Shown: positions 18,567 through 27,513 of the stretch, in pieces
Layout: each line of letters begins with the position of its first letter
Position numbering within the stretch: the first letter of the stretch is position 1
Assembly: GCA_964652025.1 (NCBI GenBank)
Contig: CAZYZX010000008.1
Coordinates: 62,001 to 126,000, forward strand
Source of the DNA: JAEXOD01 sp964652025
GTDB lineage: Bacteria > Bacteroidota > Ignavibacteria > Ignavibacteriales > Melioribacteraceae
Direction: 5' to 3'
Length of the DNA: 64,000 bases
Translations under genes and position numbers: made by a program
The notes under the pieces: generated by a model
Seen by the model: only the letters and a program-made list of their open reading frames with translations
What the model was told of the DNA's origin: nothing
Database searches by the model: none

Positions 18567-19478
18567 TTATAAACGTTGCTCGCCACCATACACATTTAAT
18601 TTACCATTAATGTGTTTAGTGCTATCTGTTATAACCCAAGTGTTGTTAGAGTAAGATACTTCGTTAGGATGGCAAAAAGTACAGTTATTAGCAAACGCAC
18701 CTTGCATATGGGTACCACCTGGTAAAGGATTACCTGTTGATGGATTTCCATGACAGCTACCACACTTAACACGAGAGTTATCTGCAGGGTCTTTTGTCCA
18801 GGAAACAACATTATCAAGGTTACCATTCTTAAAATAGCCATGGCAATATGTTTGGCTACATGTACCATTAGCAAACGAATATGTTGGGTTTGGTGCAAAA
18901 ACTCCTCTGTTTGGATCTCTCGAATAAGAACTATCTGTATTAGTTTTAATTAATGCAAGCCCACTAATATTAATTTCTGCTGGTAAGCCATTTATATGAG
19001 ATTTTACATAGCCACCAACAACTGTAACATGTGGGTGACAATCATAACAACTTAAGTTTGCACCTGCTATTCTAACATCATAAGCATGCACTGTGTGAAC
19101 TCCAACTCCTCTATCAGAAGTAAGCATGCCACCTCCAATAGCTCTTGGCGGTGCTATACGTTGGGAATTGGTTAAATCCCCATGGCAAGTATTACATGCT
19201 TCCGGTCCTTGTGTGCTTGCATGGCAACCAGTTGTTTTGCAGCTTACTTTTGCCGTTCCGCCGCTGTAATCTGCTGCATGGCATGTTTTACATTCATCTA
19301 AGTTCCAGTTTGTTAACCTTAACGATACCGCATGAAAATTTTCAGAGTTTGGATTTGCAAAACCTTCTCCATGTACTCCAACAGATTTATTAACCGTTAT
19401 TTCCGGTTCAGTATCGCTACATCCTACAAACACTGTTAATGATATTGCAAAAAAGACTAAGAATATTTTATATTTCAT
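18567..19478 (-). CDS. Seven-haem CxxxxCH/CxxCH cytochrome, outer-membrane lipoprotein
   Basis: This 303-residue protein has a lipoprotein signal with Cys at 20 (TVFVGC). Seven c-type haem motifs can be read: CKTCH, CKTTGCH, CNTCH, CYDCH, CSQTYCH, CGSCH and CTFCH; two of them are the four-spacer CX4CH type. Alternation of CX4CH and CX2CH is typical of the Geobacter-type family of secreted or surface cytochromes. With no Asp at +2 (residues after Cys are SD), sorting to the outer membrane is possible, and in this context a surface-exposed terminal electron carrier is likely. It is the last gene of a four-gene operon, 18 nt after the 14-haem gene. Confidence 0.88.
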   Translation of the reverse strand: MKYKIFLVFFAISLTVFVGCSDTEPEITVNKSVGVHGEGFANPNSENFHAVSLRLTNWNLDECKTCHAADYSGGTAKVSCKTTGCHASTQGPEACNTCHGDLTNSQRIAPPRAIGGGMLTSDRGVGVHTVHAYDVRIAGANLSCYDCHPHVTVVGGYVKSHINGLPAEINISGLALIKTNTDSSYSRDPNRGVFAPNPTYSFANGTCSQTYCHGYFKNGNLDNVVSWTKDPADNSRVKCGSCHGNPSTGNPLPGGTHMQGAFANNCTFCHPNEVSYSNNTWVITDSTKHINGKLNVYGGEQRL

Positions 19479-19496
19479 AATTTTACCGTCCTCTTA

Positions 19497-20711
19497 TTAT
19501 TTAGTACCATGGCAATAGCCACAAAAACCAACACCAGCAATTCCATTTGGGCGTGCATTTGGATCTGTATGACAAGTATAACATAATGAATTTTTATCAT
19601 TGTGCCAATCACCATTAACATCATTCAAAAAGTTGTTTGCGTGGGTTCTTGGATTTGTCATCTTAATTCCATCGTTATCTGTGTGGCACAAAATACAATT
19701 TGCATCTGCACCCGATACATCATGGCAAGAAGCACAACGCTCTATATCTCGTTTTGCTAATATAGCATGCTCGCCGCCACCACTTCCATATGTTCCGGGC
19801 ATTACAAATCCTTTTACAGTATGGGATTGTGGTACTATTCCACCCATTGCAAAATCACCACCAGTTGAAGCATGACACTCTACACAAAAGATCTCTTTTT
19901 GATGACAGGTTGTGCACTCGTTCACTTTGGATTTTGCATCTATTCCGTGAGTATAGCGGTAGTTTAAATCATGCACTAATGTAATTTGCTGTTGCTTTAT
20001 GGCACTATTGCTATTTACTGGAACGTATGGAGCGTAAAAATCGGTCTTTGTATTTTTACTTGCTATACTTGTTGTTCCTGTATGGCAATTATCGCAACTT
20101 TCTTGTGTGTGGCACATTTCACAATTATTGGTATTATTTGCGTATAATATTTTGTGATTGCGTTTGAAATCTACCGTTTGATGATTTTCTGGAATTAAAT
20201 TAACCGTAGATTTATGGCATGCGCTACACTCTGCACTTGCTGGTCCTTCTATATTATGGCACTGATAGCAAGTTTCCATTTGCGGTAAAGCTTTTTCGGC
20301 ACTAACAACATTATCTGTCTCTGGTATTCCTTTATGGCAAACCAAACATTCTGCGTCGGATTTTGCACCATGCTGAACGTGACTGAAATATAAATCGCTC
20401 ACCTTTTTCTGTAATGGTTCATAAACATCTTCGTAGTGGCAGGTGCTGCACCCTTTTTCGTCTTCTACATCATGGCATTGTGCGCACACTTGCTTTTCTG
20501 GTAAAAGTTTATCGTTTAACGATGTAGAGGTTGTTACACCAGAGTGACAAACTGTACACTCTACTGAACCAGCGTGTGCTTTGTGAGAAAATTTTATAAT
20601 ATCTTTATTATCTTTTACTTCGGTCTTTAACGTATATCCGCCAAATAACCATATAGCGCTTGCAGATATAACAAAATAAACCAGCCCTAAATAAATATTT
20701 TTTATCTTCAT
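19497..20711 (-). CDS. Tetradecahaem c-type cytochrome, periplasmic
   Basis: This 404-residue protein has an N-terminal hydrophobic segment (about 8-26) that acts as signal or anchor. I count fourteen CXXCH motifs: CTVCH, CAQCH, CSTCH, CLVCH, CYQCH, CSACH, CEMCH, CDNCH, CTTCH, CVECH, CASCH, CILCH, CYTCH and CGYCH. Several units begin FSHKAH or FSHVQH, as in cytochrome c7/c3-like repeats where the His is the distal ligand. Haem density (one per 29 residues) suits a molecular wire. The gene begins 1 nt after the porin stop, so the two are presumably co-translated, as in porin-cytochrome conduits (MtrA/MtrB, Pcc) in which the barrel sheathes the cytochrome. Confidence 0.9.
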   Translation of the reverse strand: MKIKNIYLGLVYFVISASAIWLFGGYTLKTEVKDNKDIIKFSHKAHAGSVECTVCHSGVTTSTSLNDKLLPEKQVCAQCHDVEDEKGCSTCHYEDVYEPLQKKVSDLYFSHVQHGAKSDAECLVCHKGIPETDNVVSAEKALPQMETCYQCHNIEGPASAECSACHKSTVNLIPENHQTVDFKRNHKILYANNTNNCEMCHTQESCDNCHTGTTSIASKNTKTDFYAPYVPVNSNSAIKQQQITLVHDLNYRYTHGIDAKSKVNECTTCHQKEIFCVECHASTGGDFAMGGIVPQSHTVKGFVMPGTYGSGGGEHAILAKRDIERCASCHDVSGADANCILCHTDNDGIKMTNPRTHANNFLNDVNGDWHNDKNSLCYTCHTDPNARPNGIAGVGFCGYCHGTK

Positions 20712-20712
20712 A

Positions 20713-21990
20713 TTAAATTATGCTTAAGTTTGTGTTGAACCAATAGTTAACTTTGAAAAACACTCTAAAATCGTTTTTGTATATTTTGTTATTAAAATAT
20801 TGCGATTGTAAATCGAACGATAAAGCTTTTATAGGTCGGTAGTTTATTCCTCCTATTAACGTTGTAATATTATATTTTGGTGATGTGGATGATAATTTAT
20901 AAGCTGTATACCCAAGCCCTAAAGATGGAGTTAATAAACCATCAAAAAAGCTATAAGCACTAAAAACCGAAAATGCATCCATCTCTCCCGCATATCCCAT
21001 ATTTTTACGATAAGATATCGAACCGTAGCCGCTATTTATTCCAATAGTTATACGTTGAGAGTTTTCATCTTTATAAATTACATTTGCTACTTTTCCTACT
21101 ACTGTAAATAAATTATTTATTCTATAATCCCCACCTACTTCTATTTCTTGCGTATTTCCATAGTCAAATACTGCAAAAATAGAATTGTACCTAATATGTG
21201 GCTGCCTATAGTTATAATATACAGATAATCCTAAGTTTTCTATTTGCTCGTATCTACCACTAATTTCAAACTTAGATGGCTTAAAGATATTAAAATCAAA
21301 ATCTAATCTTGTATATGCAGAAAATTCTTTCGGTTGCATAAAAGATACATCTGCCGACGCATATCGGTATTGATTAGATTTTTGCTCGATTAGCAAAGTA
21401 ATTGGATTATTGTTTTCGTCTAATCTTATTGCTTCGTAACTTTGGGATTTAAAGTTTTTATCAATATAATATAAGCCTAATCTTAAATTTTCTAGTGGTG
21501 TATAATTAAATTTACCACCCAAAATGTAATTTTCGCTAAAGTTATCTATTAGCTTTAATTTTTGATAAGCTGGTACGCTGCCACCATAAAATCCACTAAA
21601 TGCAAACTTGTTTATGTTTACATCTAAAGCTGCACCGTCAAAAATTCCACCTGCAACTACGTTATAAAGTGGTTGCCTACCTATTTTTAATGTGGCTACA
21701 TCAAAAATCTTTCTTGCTTCAAAATATAAATTATAAAACCTTAGTCTTGGGTCGTTATCCATTTTTTGTGCAATATCAGCTTCCAAATTTAAGCGGGTTC
21801 TTAAACTAAAGTTCTGTTTATTTATATTTAGATATAAAGATTGGAAAGTCCTAAAATACGTATTGCTATTACTTTGGTCTTCGAATCTTTCGAACGAATA
21901 AACAGATGAACTTATAGAACCATTAATATTTTGGGCTTTTACCGATACCGCAAACAATAAAACCAATACAAAAACTGTTAATTTTTTCAT
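20713..21990 (-). CDS. Outer-membrane beta-barrel (porin of a porin-cytochrome complex)
   Basis: This 425-residue protein has a signal peptide cleaved after SVKA (residue 19). The mature chain alternates hydrophobic and polar residues throughout, with many aromatic girdle residues (NLYFEARKIF, VFFKVNYWFN), as in a barrel of 16 or more strands. It contains no Cys. It is sandwiched between a small cytochrome gene (15-nt gap) and the 14-haem gene (1-nt gap). By analogy with MtrB/PioB/OmbB, it would insert the cytochrome through the outer membrane. Sequence similarity to those families is not obvious by eye, so the role rests on context. Confidence 0.75.
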   Translation of the reverse strand: MKKLTVFVLVLLFAVSVKAQNINGSISSSVYSFERFEDQSNSNTYFRTFQSLYLNINKQNFSLRTRLNLEADIAQKMDNDPRLRFYNLYFEARKIFDVATLKIGRQPLYNVVAGGIFDGAALDVNINKFAFSGFYGGSVPAYQKLKLIDNFSENYILGGKFNYTPLENLRLGLYYIDKNFKSQSYEAIRLDENNNPITLLIEQKSNQYRYASADVSFMQPKEFSAYTRLDFDFNIFKPSKFEISGRYEQIENLGLSVYYNYRQPHIRYNSIFAVFDYGNTQEIEVGGDYRINNLFTVVGKVANVIYKDENSQRITIGINSGYGSISYRKNMGYAGEMDAFSVFSAYSFFDGLLTPSLGLGYTAYKLSSTSPKYNITTLIGGINYRPIKALSFDLQSQYFNNKIYKNDFRVFFKVNYWFNTNLSII

Positions 21991-22005
21991 CTTTGGCTCT
22001 TATTA

Positions 22006-22569
22006 TTATTTTTCTTTTGGTACGTAGTGTTTAATTTTTGCCCATTTTTCTTCAAATTTAAATTCTTTGTAAGTTGGACTTTCTGGATTGTGGCAACCTA
22101 CACAATATTCTTCTTTATTTTCGTGATATTTCATTCCGTTTTTAATTGCTTCTTGTCTATCTTTCATTATCTTAATTGTTTTATATTCGCTTCCTGCACC
22201 ATGGCAGCTTTCGCATTGTACGCCATCTTCTTTGCTAAACTTTTCATCAAACATGCTTGCATCTGCACCATGTCCTGTTACGTGACACTTTAAACAAAAA
22301 TCGCTTTCTGCTGCTTTGTCTCCTTTACCTAATTTTTTAGCTATTTCGTCACTTTCGGGCTTTAACAATGTTTTATATGCTTTTGAATGGTCACTTTCTT
22401 GCCATATCTTTAGCTGTTCACCCTGCTTATCTGTTTTATGACACATTTTAGCACAGCTATTTACACCTATATACTTATATTTTTTACCATCTTCTTTTGG
22501 ACTGTTGCTAAATGCCATAAACAAAATGCTTACTGCTAAAAGTGTGCTTAAATAAATTTTACTTTTCAT
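22006..22569 (-). CDS. Cytochrome c554-like multihaem protein with a CX3CH motif
   Basis: This 187-residue secreted protein has a signal peptide of about 20 residues. Canonical haem sites are CLKCH, CESCH and CVGCH. A fourth site at residues 39-44 is CAKMCH, that is CX3CH, confirmed in the DNA (TGT GCT AAA ATG TGT CAT). The pattern after it (KQGEQLKIWQESDHSKAYKTL) is that of the cytochrome c554/c-prime family, periplasmic tetrahaem electron carriers. It is the first gene of the operon with a GGGAGA Shine-Dalgarno, and would pass electrons to the 14-haem protein. Whether the CX3CH site carries haem is open. Confidence 0.88.
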   Translation of the reverse strand: MKSKIYLSTLLAVSILFMAFSNSPKEDGKKYKYIGVNSCAKMCHKTDKQGEQLKIWQESDHSKAYKTLLKPESDEIAKKLGKGDKAAESDFCLKCHVTGHGADASMFDEKFSKEDGVQCESCHGAGSEYKTIKIMKDRQEAIKNGMKYHENKEEYCVGCHNPESPTYKEFKFEEKWAKIKHYVPKEK

Positions 22570-22719
22570 GGTTTCTCCCGTTTATTTAATTATGATAAAA
22601 ATACACGTTTATCTTATTTATTTTACTACTTAAATATAATAATTTATTAAGATAAAAAAAACTTATTTTTATTTTTTTATTAAAATTCCTTAATTTTACT
22701 TTAAATATAATAAATTTTT

Positions 22720-23838
22720 ATGAAAATTATTGTTGATGAAAATGTAATTTTTGCCAAAGAAGCTTTTGGCTTTTTTGGTGATGTTAGCCTTGTAGATGGC
22801 AGAAATATTACGCATAATCTTATTAAAGATGCCGATATTCTTATTATTCGTTCTGTAACTAACATTACTAAGGAACTTATTAATAACACTAACCTTAAAT
22901 TTATTGGCACTGCTACTATTGGTGTAGACCACATCGATTTTGACGCTATTAAACAAAACAATATTTATTTTTCTGATGCCAAAGGCTGTAATAGCTTTGC
23001 TGTTGCAGAATATGTTTTAACCGCCATTTTAGCCATTGCAGATAAACATAATTTAAATTTAGATGGCAAAACTATTGGTATTATTGGCTATGGTAACGTT
23101 GGTAAAAAAGTAAAGGTGCTTGCAGATGCTATTGGATTAATACCCATTGTTAACGACCCACCTCTACAAGATGCTAATTTTAATTACCCGTTTAAATCAC
23201 TAAACGAAGCCCTAAGTTGCGATATCGTTACTTTTCACGTTCCTTTAATTAAAGATGGCATTTATAAAACTGTTGGATTACTTAACCAAGATAATATTTA
23301 TCAAATTAAAAAGGATACAATAATTATAAACACAAGTCGCGGTGCAGTTATTAATAACCACGTGCTGCTAAATAAAATTAATACCCACAATAATTTAACA
23401 GTATTAGACGTTTGGGAAAACGAACCAAATTGCTTAATGGATTTAGTTAATAAAACCGAAATTGCAACAGCTCACATTGCCGGCTATAGCTACGAAGGTA
23501 AAGTTATTGGTACCAAAATTATTTACGATGCCCTTTGCAATTTTTTAAATGTAAATCCTATTTGGCAACCACCAATATTTAATAATATTGTTAAAACTTA
23601 TAATTATAATAATTCCCAAACGCTTAAACAAAACTTAACCCAAATTACAAAAGATATTTACGATATTTACCAAGATACAAGCAACTTTAAGCACCAAATG
23701 AACTTACCCCACCCTGCCAAGCAATTCGATTTAATCCGCAAATATTACCCACTAAGAAGTGAATTCCCAAACTTTGCCATTGTGGGGTGTGAGAAAATTG
23801 AAGAGAGGAATAAATTAAATAAAATGAGATTTAATTAG
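22720..23838 (+). CDS. pdxB: 4-phosphoerythronate dehydrogenase
   Basis: This 372-residue D-2-hydroxyacid dehydrogenase has the Rossmann motif GIIGYGNVGKKV (about 124-135), the R of NTSRGAVI, and the catalytic His of HIAGYSYEGK. The segment YFSDAKGCNSFAVAEYV and the extended C-terminus with KYYPLRSEF are typical of PdxB rather than of SerA or lactate dehydrogenases. It oxidises 4-phosphoerythronate in DXP-dependent pyridoxal 5'-phosphate synthesis. It stands alone, divergent from the cytochrome operon; the 150-bp gap is AT-rich with no visible operator. Confidence 0.88.
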   Translation: MKIIVDENVIFAKEAFGFFGDVSLVDGRNITHNLIKDADILIIRSVTNITKELINNTNLKFIGTATIGVDHIDFDAIKQNNIYFSDAKGCNSFAVAEYVLTAILAIADKHNLNLDGKTIGIIGYGNVGKKVKVLADAIGLIPIVNDPPLQDANFNYPFKSLNEALSCDIVTFHVPLIKDGIYKTVGLLNQDNIYQIKKDTIIINTSRGAVINNHVLLNKINTHNNLTVLDVWENEPNCLMDLVNKTEIATAHIAGYSYEGKVIGTKIIYDALCNFLNVNPIWQPPIFNNIVKTYNYNNSQTLKQNLTQITKDIYDIYQDTSNFKHQMNLPHPAKQFDLIRKYYPLRSEFPNFAIVGCEKIEERNKLNKMRFN

Positions 23839-23849
23839 TATTATATATC

Positions 23850-24698
23850 TCATTCCTTCTTTAGCACTATTCCCATCCATTCGTTCATGGTGGTTTTTTC
23901 AAGTATTGTTAGGTTAAGGTTTGTGTAAGCAGCTGTTATATCTTCTTCATCTGTAATTAATAAGCCAGATAAAATTACAGTGCCACCCGTAACAAGTTTA
24001 TTAACAAGTAATTCTTTAATATCTAATAAAATTGGTTTATTAATATTGGCTAAAATTAAATCGAAATTATCTTCAGCCAAATCCTTTAATTCCCCCATAA
24101 CAACTTTAACCTTATCTTGCACATCATTTAGTGCGGTATTTTCGTTACCATTTATGTAACACCATTCGTCGTTATCTAAGGCAACAGCATAATTTGCGCC
24201 AAGCTTAACAGCAGCAATAGCCAAAACAGCGGTACCACTGCCAACATCTAAAACACGTTTTTTACCGGCAATATGCTTTTCTAATAAACTTAGCACTATT
24301 CGCGTAGTTTCGTGCTCACCCGTGCCAAAAGACATTTTGGGGTCTATAGTAATAACCAATTCGTCTTTTTGTTTAGTATATTCTTTTGTAGATGGTTTTA
24401 TAACAATGCTCTCTGTAACCTTAATAATATTTAAATTCTTTTCCCACTCCTCATTCCAATTTTTCTCTTCAAACTCGTTTATTTCTATATTATAAGTTTC
24501 AATTTCCCCAAGCTCTAACATATTTTGCAATATTTCTTCTATCTTTTCTTTATCAAGTGTGTCAGCTTCTGATGCATAAACAGTTCCAAAAGTATCGTTA
24601 TCTACAAATCCACCTATTTCTAAATCCCATAAAAAGCCGCTTAAAATATCTGGATTATATGGAGTAGTATAAATATTAAATTGCTTATATTTTTTCAT
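23850..24698 (-). CDS. prmA: Ribosomal protein L11 methyltransferase
   Basis: This 282-residue SAM-dependent methyltransferase has an N-terminal substrate domain (about 1-80), a DPKMSFGTGEHETT segment characteristic of PrmA, the SAM loop VLDVGSGTAVLA, and LILANINKPIL near the active site (NINK in place of the commoner NILA). It trimethylates ribosomal protein L11. It lies convergent to pdxB with an 11-nt gap and is 2 nt after dacB on the same strand, suggesting cotranscription. Confidence 0.92.
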   Translation of the reverse strand: MKKYKQFNIYTTPYNPDILSGFLWDLEIGGFVDNDTFGTVYASEADTLDKEKIEEILQNMLELGEIETYNIEINEFEEKNWNEEWEKNLNIIKVTESIVIKPSTKEYTKQKDELVITIDPKMSFGTGEHETTRIVLSLLEKHIAGKKRVLDVGSGTAVLAIAAVKLGANYAVALDNDEWCYINGNENTALNDVQDKVKVVMGELKDLAEDNFDLILANINKPILLDIKELLVNKLVTGGTVILSGLLITDEEDITAAYTNLNLTILEKTTMNEWMGIVLKKE

Positions 24699-24700
24699 TT

Positions 24701-26119
24701 TTATTCCAAATTACTTAAAATTTCACAAATTTTATCTTGATAATCCCTTAAAAGTTTGCTGCTACCAACAAAGTTTTGGGTCAAAATAGAAAAAGAGATT
24801 AAAGCACCATTTTTGGCTGTAAGATAACCGGTTAAAGTGCTAACACCGCTTAAAGTGCCAGTTTTTGCATGCACATTATTAAAGCAAATACCCGTTTTCA
24901 TCCTGTTTTTAAGCGTACCATCTACACCACCAATGGGTAAAGAATTATAAAGCGTTCTAAAAGCAGTTGCGTTATTTTGATAAATAAACTTAACAACACC
25001 ATTAAGCAGCTCAGCAGAAACCAAATTATAATAAGATACTCCTGAGCCATCAGCAAATCTATAATTATTTGGATTAAACCCAGCAAGTGTAACCAAACTA
25101 TCAATCATTTTTTTACCGTTTTGTGGTGTAGCCGGTTTACCAAAAAACTCTAGCGCTAAAGCGCGCAAAGTCATCTCTGCACTTAGGTTATCACTCTGTT
25201 TATTAAGATTATCTATAACATCGCCAAATCTTCTTTCTAAACTGTAAATCTGAATTGCATCATCCGGTAAAGTTTTATAACTAAATTTATTATTGGTAGC
25301 AATTCCCTGCCTTGCCATTTCTTCTAAAGCAAGGGTCATAAAATATGCATTGCCATCAAAAACATTAACAGCTACAGTATCAGTATTAACATTTTTGCTT
25401 AACTTACCTTTAACAATAATCTCATTTGTTCTATATACCCAATTTCTAGTTATCTCAAATTTATCATTAACTTTATCTGTTACTGCACTATTTGTTAAGC
25501 TAACATATTTAGTATTAGGTATAATTTCTATAATAGGTTTATCCCCTAATTTACCTGGTTTATAAACAACATTAACACAATTATCGTTGATAACTAAAGG
25601 AGTTAAAGAAGGGAAATCGCTACCAGGGTCGTCATCCCACATCCAACCGGCACCCCAAAATAAAGAGTCGCTTGCGCTTACATCTGCATAAACACTTCCC
25701 CTTACTTTAGTAATACCCATTTCTTTAATTTTACCCACTAACGTAGTTAAGTCTGCTAAAGAAAAATCTGGGTCAAAGCCTCCAACAAAATAAATATCGC
25801 CATCTAAAACGTTTTTATTTATATTCCCAGTAAAATAAACTTCAGTTTTAAAAGTGTAATCGTTTCCTAAAAACCATAAGGCAGTAGCAGAAGTTAACAC
25901 CTTTTGGTTACTTGCAGGGCGCAACAATAATTTTTCATTTTTAGAGTATATCGGTTTTTCGTTAGTTAAATTATAAGCATCTACAGCAACAATGCAAGTT
26001 TTAAAAATATCATCATTAAATAAACTATCTAAACTATAATTAATTTTGGAATAGCTATATTGCCCATAAATAACACTAAAACTTAAAAATAAAATAACAC
26101 CTGCAATAACCTTTTTCAT
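24701..26119 (-). CDS. dacB: D-alanyl-D-alanine carboxypeptidase/endopeptidase (PBP4, peptidase S13)
   Basis: This 472-residue protein has a signal peptide (cleaved near residue 19). The penicillin-binding motifs are present in order: SxxK as S70-N-Q-K73, SxN as S-D-N in KQSDNLSAEM (near 316) and KTG in HAKTGTLSG (near 417). The inserted domain between the first two motifs gives the PBP4/S13 length. It trims or cleaves peptidoglycan crosslinks in the periplasm. It sits between the TatD/SAM gene (11-nt gap) and prmA, apparently within one transcription unit running from purM. Confidence 0.93.
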   Translation of the reverse strand: MKKVIAGVILFLSFSVIYGQYSYSKINYSLDSLFNDDIFKTCIVAVDAYNLTNEKPIYSKNEKLLLRPASNQKVLTSATALWFLGNDYTFKTEVYFTGNINKNVLDGDIYFVGGFDPDFSLADLTTLVGKIKEMGITKVRGSVYADVSASDSLFWGAGWMWDDDPGSDFPSLTPLVINDNCVNVVYKPGKLGDKPIIEIIPNTKYVSLTNSAVTDKVNDKFEITRNWVYRTNEIIVKGKLSKNVNTDTVAVNVFDGNAYFMTLALEEMARQGIATNNKFSYKTLPDDAIQIYSLERRFGDVIDNLNKQSDNLSAEMTLRALALEFFGKPATPQNGKKMIDSLVTLAGFNPNNYRFADGSGVSYYNLVSAELLNGVVKFIYQNNATAFRTLYNSLPIGGVDGTLKNRMKTGICFNNVHAKTGTLSGVSTLTGYLTAKNGALISFSILTQNFVGSSKLLRDYQDKICEILSNLE

Positions 26120-26130
26120 ATTAACCTCTA

Positions 26131-27489
26131 TTAAAAATATGGACGTAGTCTAAAATCAACACCAATTTCATCAGTAATAAACTTTTTAGCAATTTCAGTA
26201 TCAACAGAGCTTAAGCCAACAACAGACATTACCACATGGGTATAATTTTTAGCTTTTTTAGCAAAGTCAATCATTTCTGCGTGTAGTTTTCTATCAACGC
26301 GCATTAAAGCTGCGTATTGGTCTGGGTCTACAGAGTTTAGGCTAATAGAAACAGTATCAATTAACCCTTCAAGCTCGGGCGTAATATCGCGCTTATTAAT
26401 AAAATTACCATGCCCATCGGTATTCATACGCGTTTTGCCACCATTATCTTTAACGTATTTTGCAACTTGTTTAACAACATCCCAGCGAATAGTAGGCTCG
26501 CCATATCCACAAAAAACGATGCTATCGTACTGTTTTGGGTCACCAATTTCTTTAATATAAACCTCTGCATCAGGCTCTTCAGTTTTTTTCATTTTAAGAT
26601 TGTAACCCGCTATCATTGCATCTCCCTTACGGTCGCAAAATACGCAATCTGCATTGCAACGGTTAGTTACATTAATATATAACGAGTTACCAATTTTATA
26701 AGTATAAGCTAAACTTGGCATTTTACCAATTCCAAATAATTTATAAGCGTTTAAGGAAGTTGTTCTAGCAATATCCTCTACAGTAAGATTTTTAAGTTCT
26801 GCAATAGTTTTAGCAATAAGCTCAACATGTTTAGGTTCGTTGCGCTGTCCTCTAAAAGGAGTGGGAGTCATAAAAGGAGAGTCTGTTTCTAATAAAAGAT
26901 TTTCCGGCTCAATAGCTGCTACAATTTTACGTAAATTATCGGCTTTAGTATAAGTTATATTTCCCGTAAAAGAGATATAATGCCCCATCTCAATTAGCTC
27001 TCTTGCATCTTGCAAAGTACCAGCAAAGCAATGGAATTGTGCGCGTAACCCTGTGCCTTTATATCTGCGCATAATTTCCATAATATCATTATCAGCTTCT
27101 CTATTATGTATAATAACAGGTAGCTTTAGTTCAAGTGCTAAATCTAATTGGTCTGTAAAAGCTTTAATTTGGTCTTCTTTTGGAGAAAAATCGTAATAAT
27201 AATCTAATCCAATTTCTCCAATAGCAACCACTTTATCGTTCATGGCAATATCTTTAATTGTATGTAATAAGCTTTTATCCCAACCTTTAGAATCGTGTGG
27301 ATGAACGCCAGCAGAGGAATAAATAAAGCTATATTTATTTGCAAGGTCTAAAGCTTGCAAAGAGGATGCAATATCTGTACCTGGAACAAGAATATAATCC
27401 ACACCACTATTAACAGCTTCAGTAATAACTTTATCAACTTCTCCATTAAAATTAGGATAAAACAAATGACAATGTGTATCTATAAACAT
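26131..27489 (-). CDS. TatD-family hydrolase fused to a radical SAM domain
   Basis: This 452-residue protein begins with a complete TatD metal-dependent hydrolase (1 to about 255): HCH at 6-8, GEIGLDYYYDF, VIIHNREAD, FHCFAG, and ETDSP. It continues without a break into a radical SAM domain (about 258-452) whose cluster cysteines are CNADCVFC (CX3CX2C, near 277-284), followed by VFCGYGEPT. TatD proteins are nucleases or deoxyribonucleases and proofreading enzymes. The family of TatD-associated radical SAM proteins is known, but its substrate is not. It is 24 nt after purM. Confidence 0.9.
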   Translation of the reverse strand: MFIDTHCHLFYPNFNGEVDKVITEAVNSGVDYILVPGTDIASSLQALDLANKYSFIYSSAGVHPHDSKGWDKSLLHTIKDIAMNDKVVAIGEIGLDYYYDFSPKEDQIKAFTDQLDLALELKLPVIIHNREADNDIMEIMRRYKGTGLRAQFHCFAGTLQDARELIEMGHYISFTGNITYTKADNLRKIVAAIEPENLLLETDSPFMTPTPFRGQRNEPKHVELIAKTIAELKNLTVEDIARTTSLNAYKLFGIGKMPSLAYTYKIGNSLYINVTNRCNADCVFCDRKGDAMIAGYNLKMKKTEEPDAEVYIKEIGDPKQYDSIVFCGYGEPTIRWDVVKQVAKYVKDNGGKTRMNTDGHGNFINKRDITPELEGLIDTVSISLNSVDPDQYAALMRVDRKLHAEMIDFAKKAKNYTHVVMSVVGLSSVDTEIAKKFITDEIGVDFRLRPYF

Positions 27490-27513
27490 AAAAACCTCAA
27501 GCTAAAATAAAAA

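Noticed and set aside
22570..22719. A sigma54 -24/-12 promoter for the cytochrome operon that the neighbouring activator would use.
   Set aside because: No GG-N10-GC pair with flanking consensus is present in the gap.
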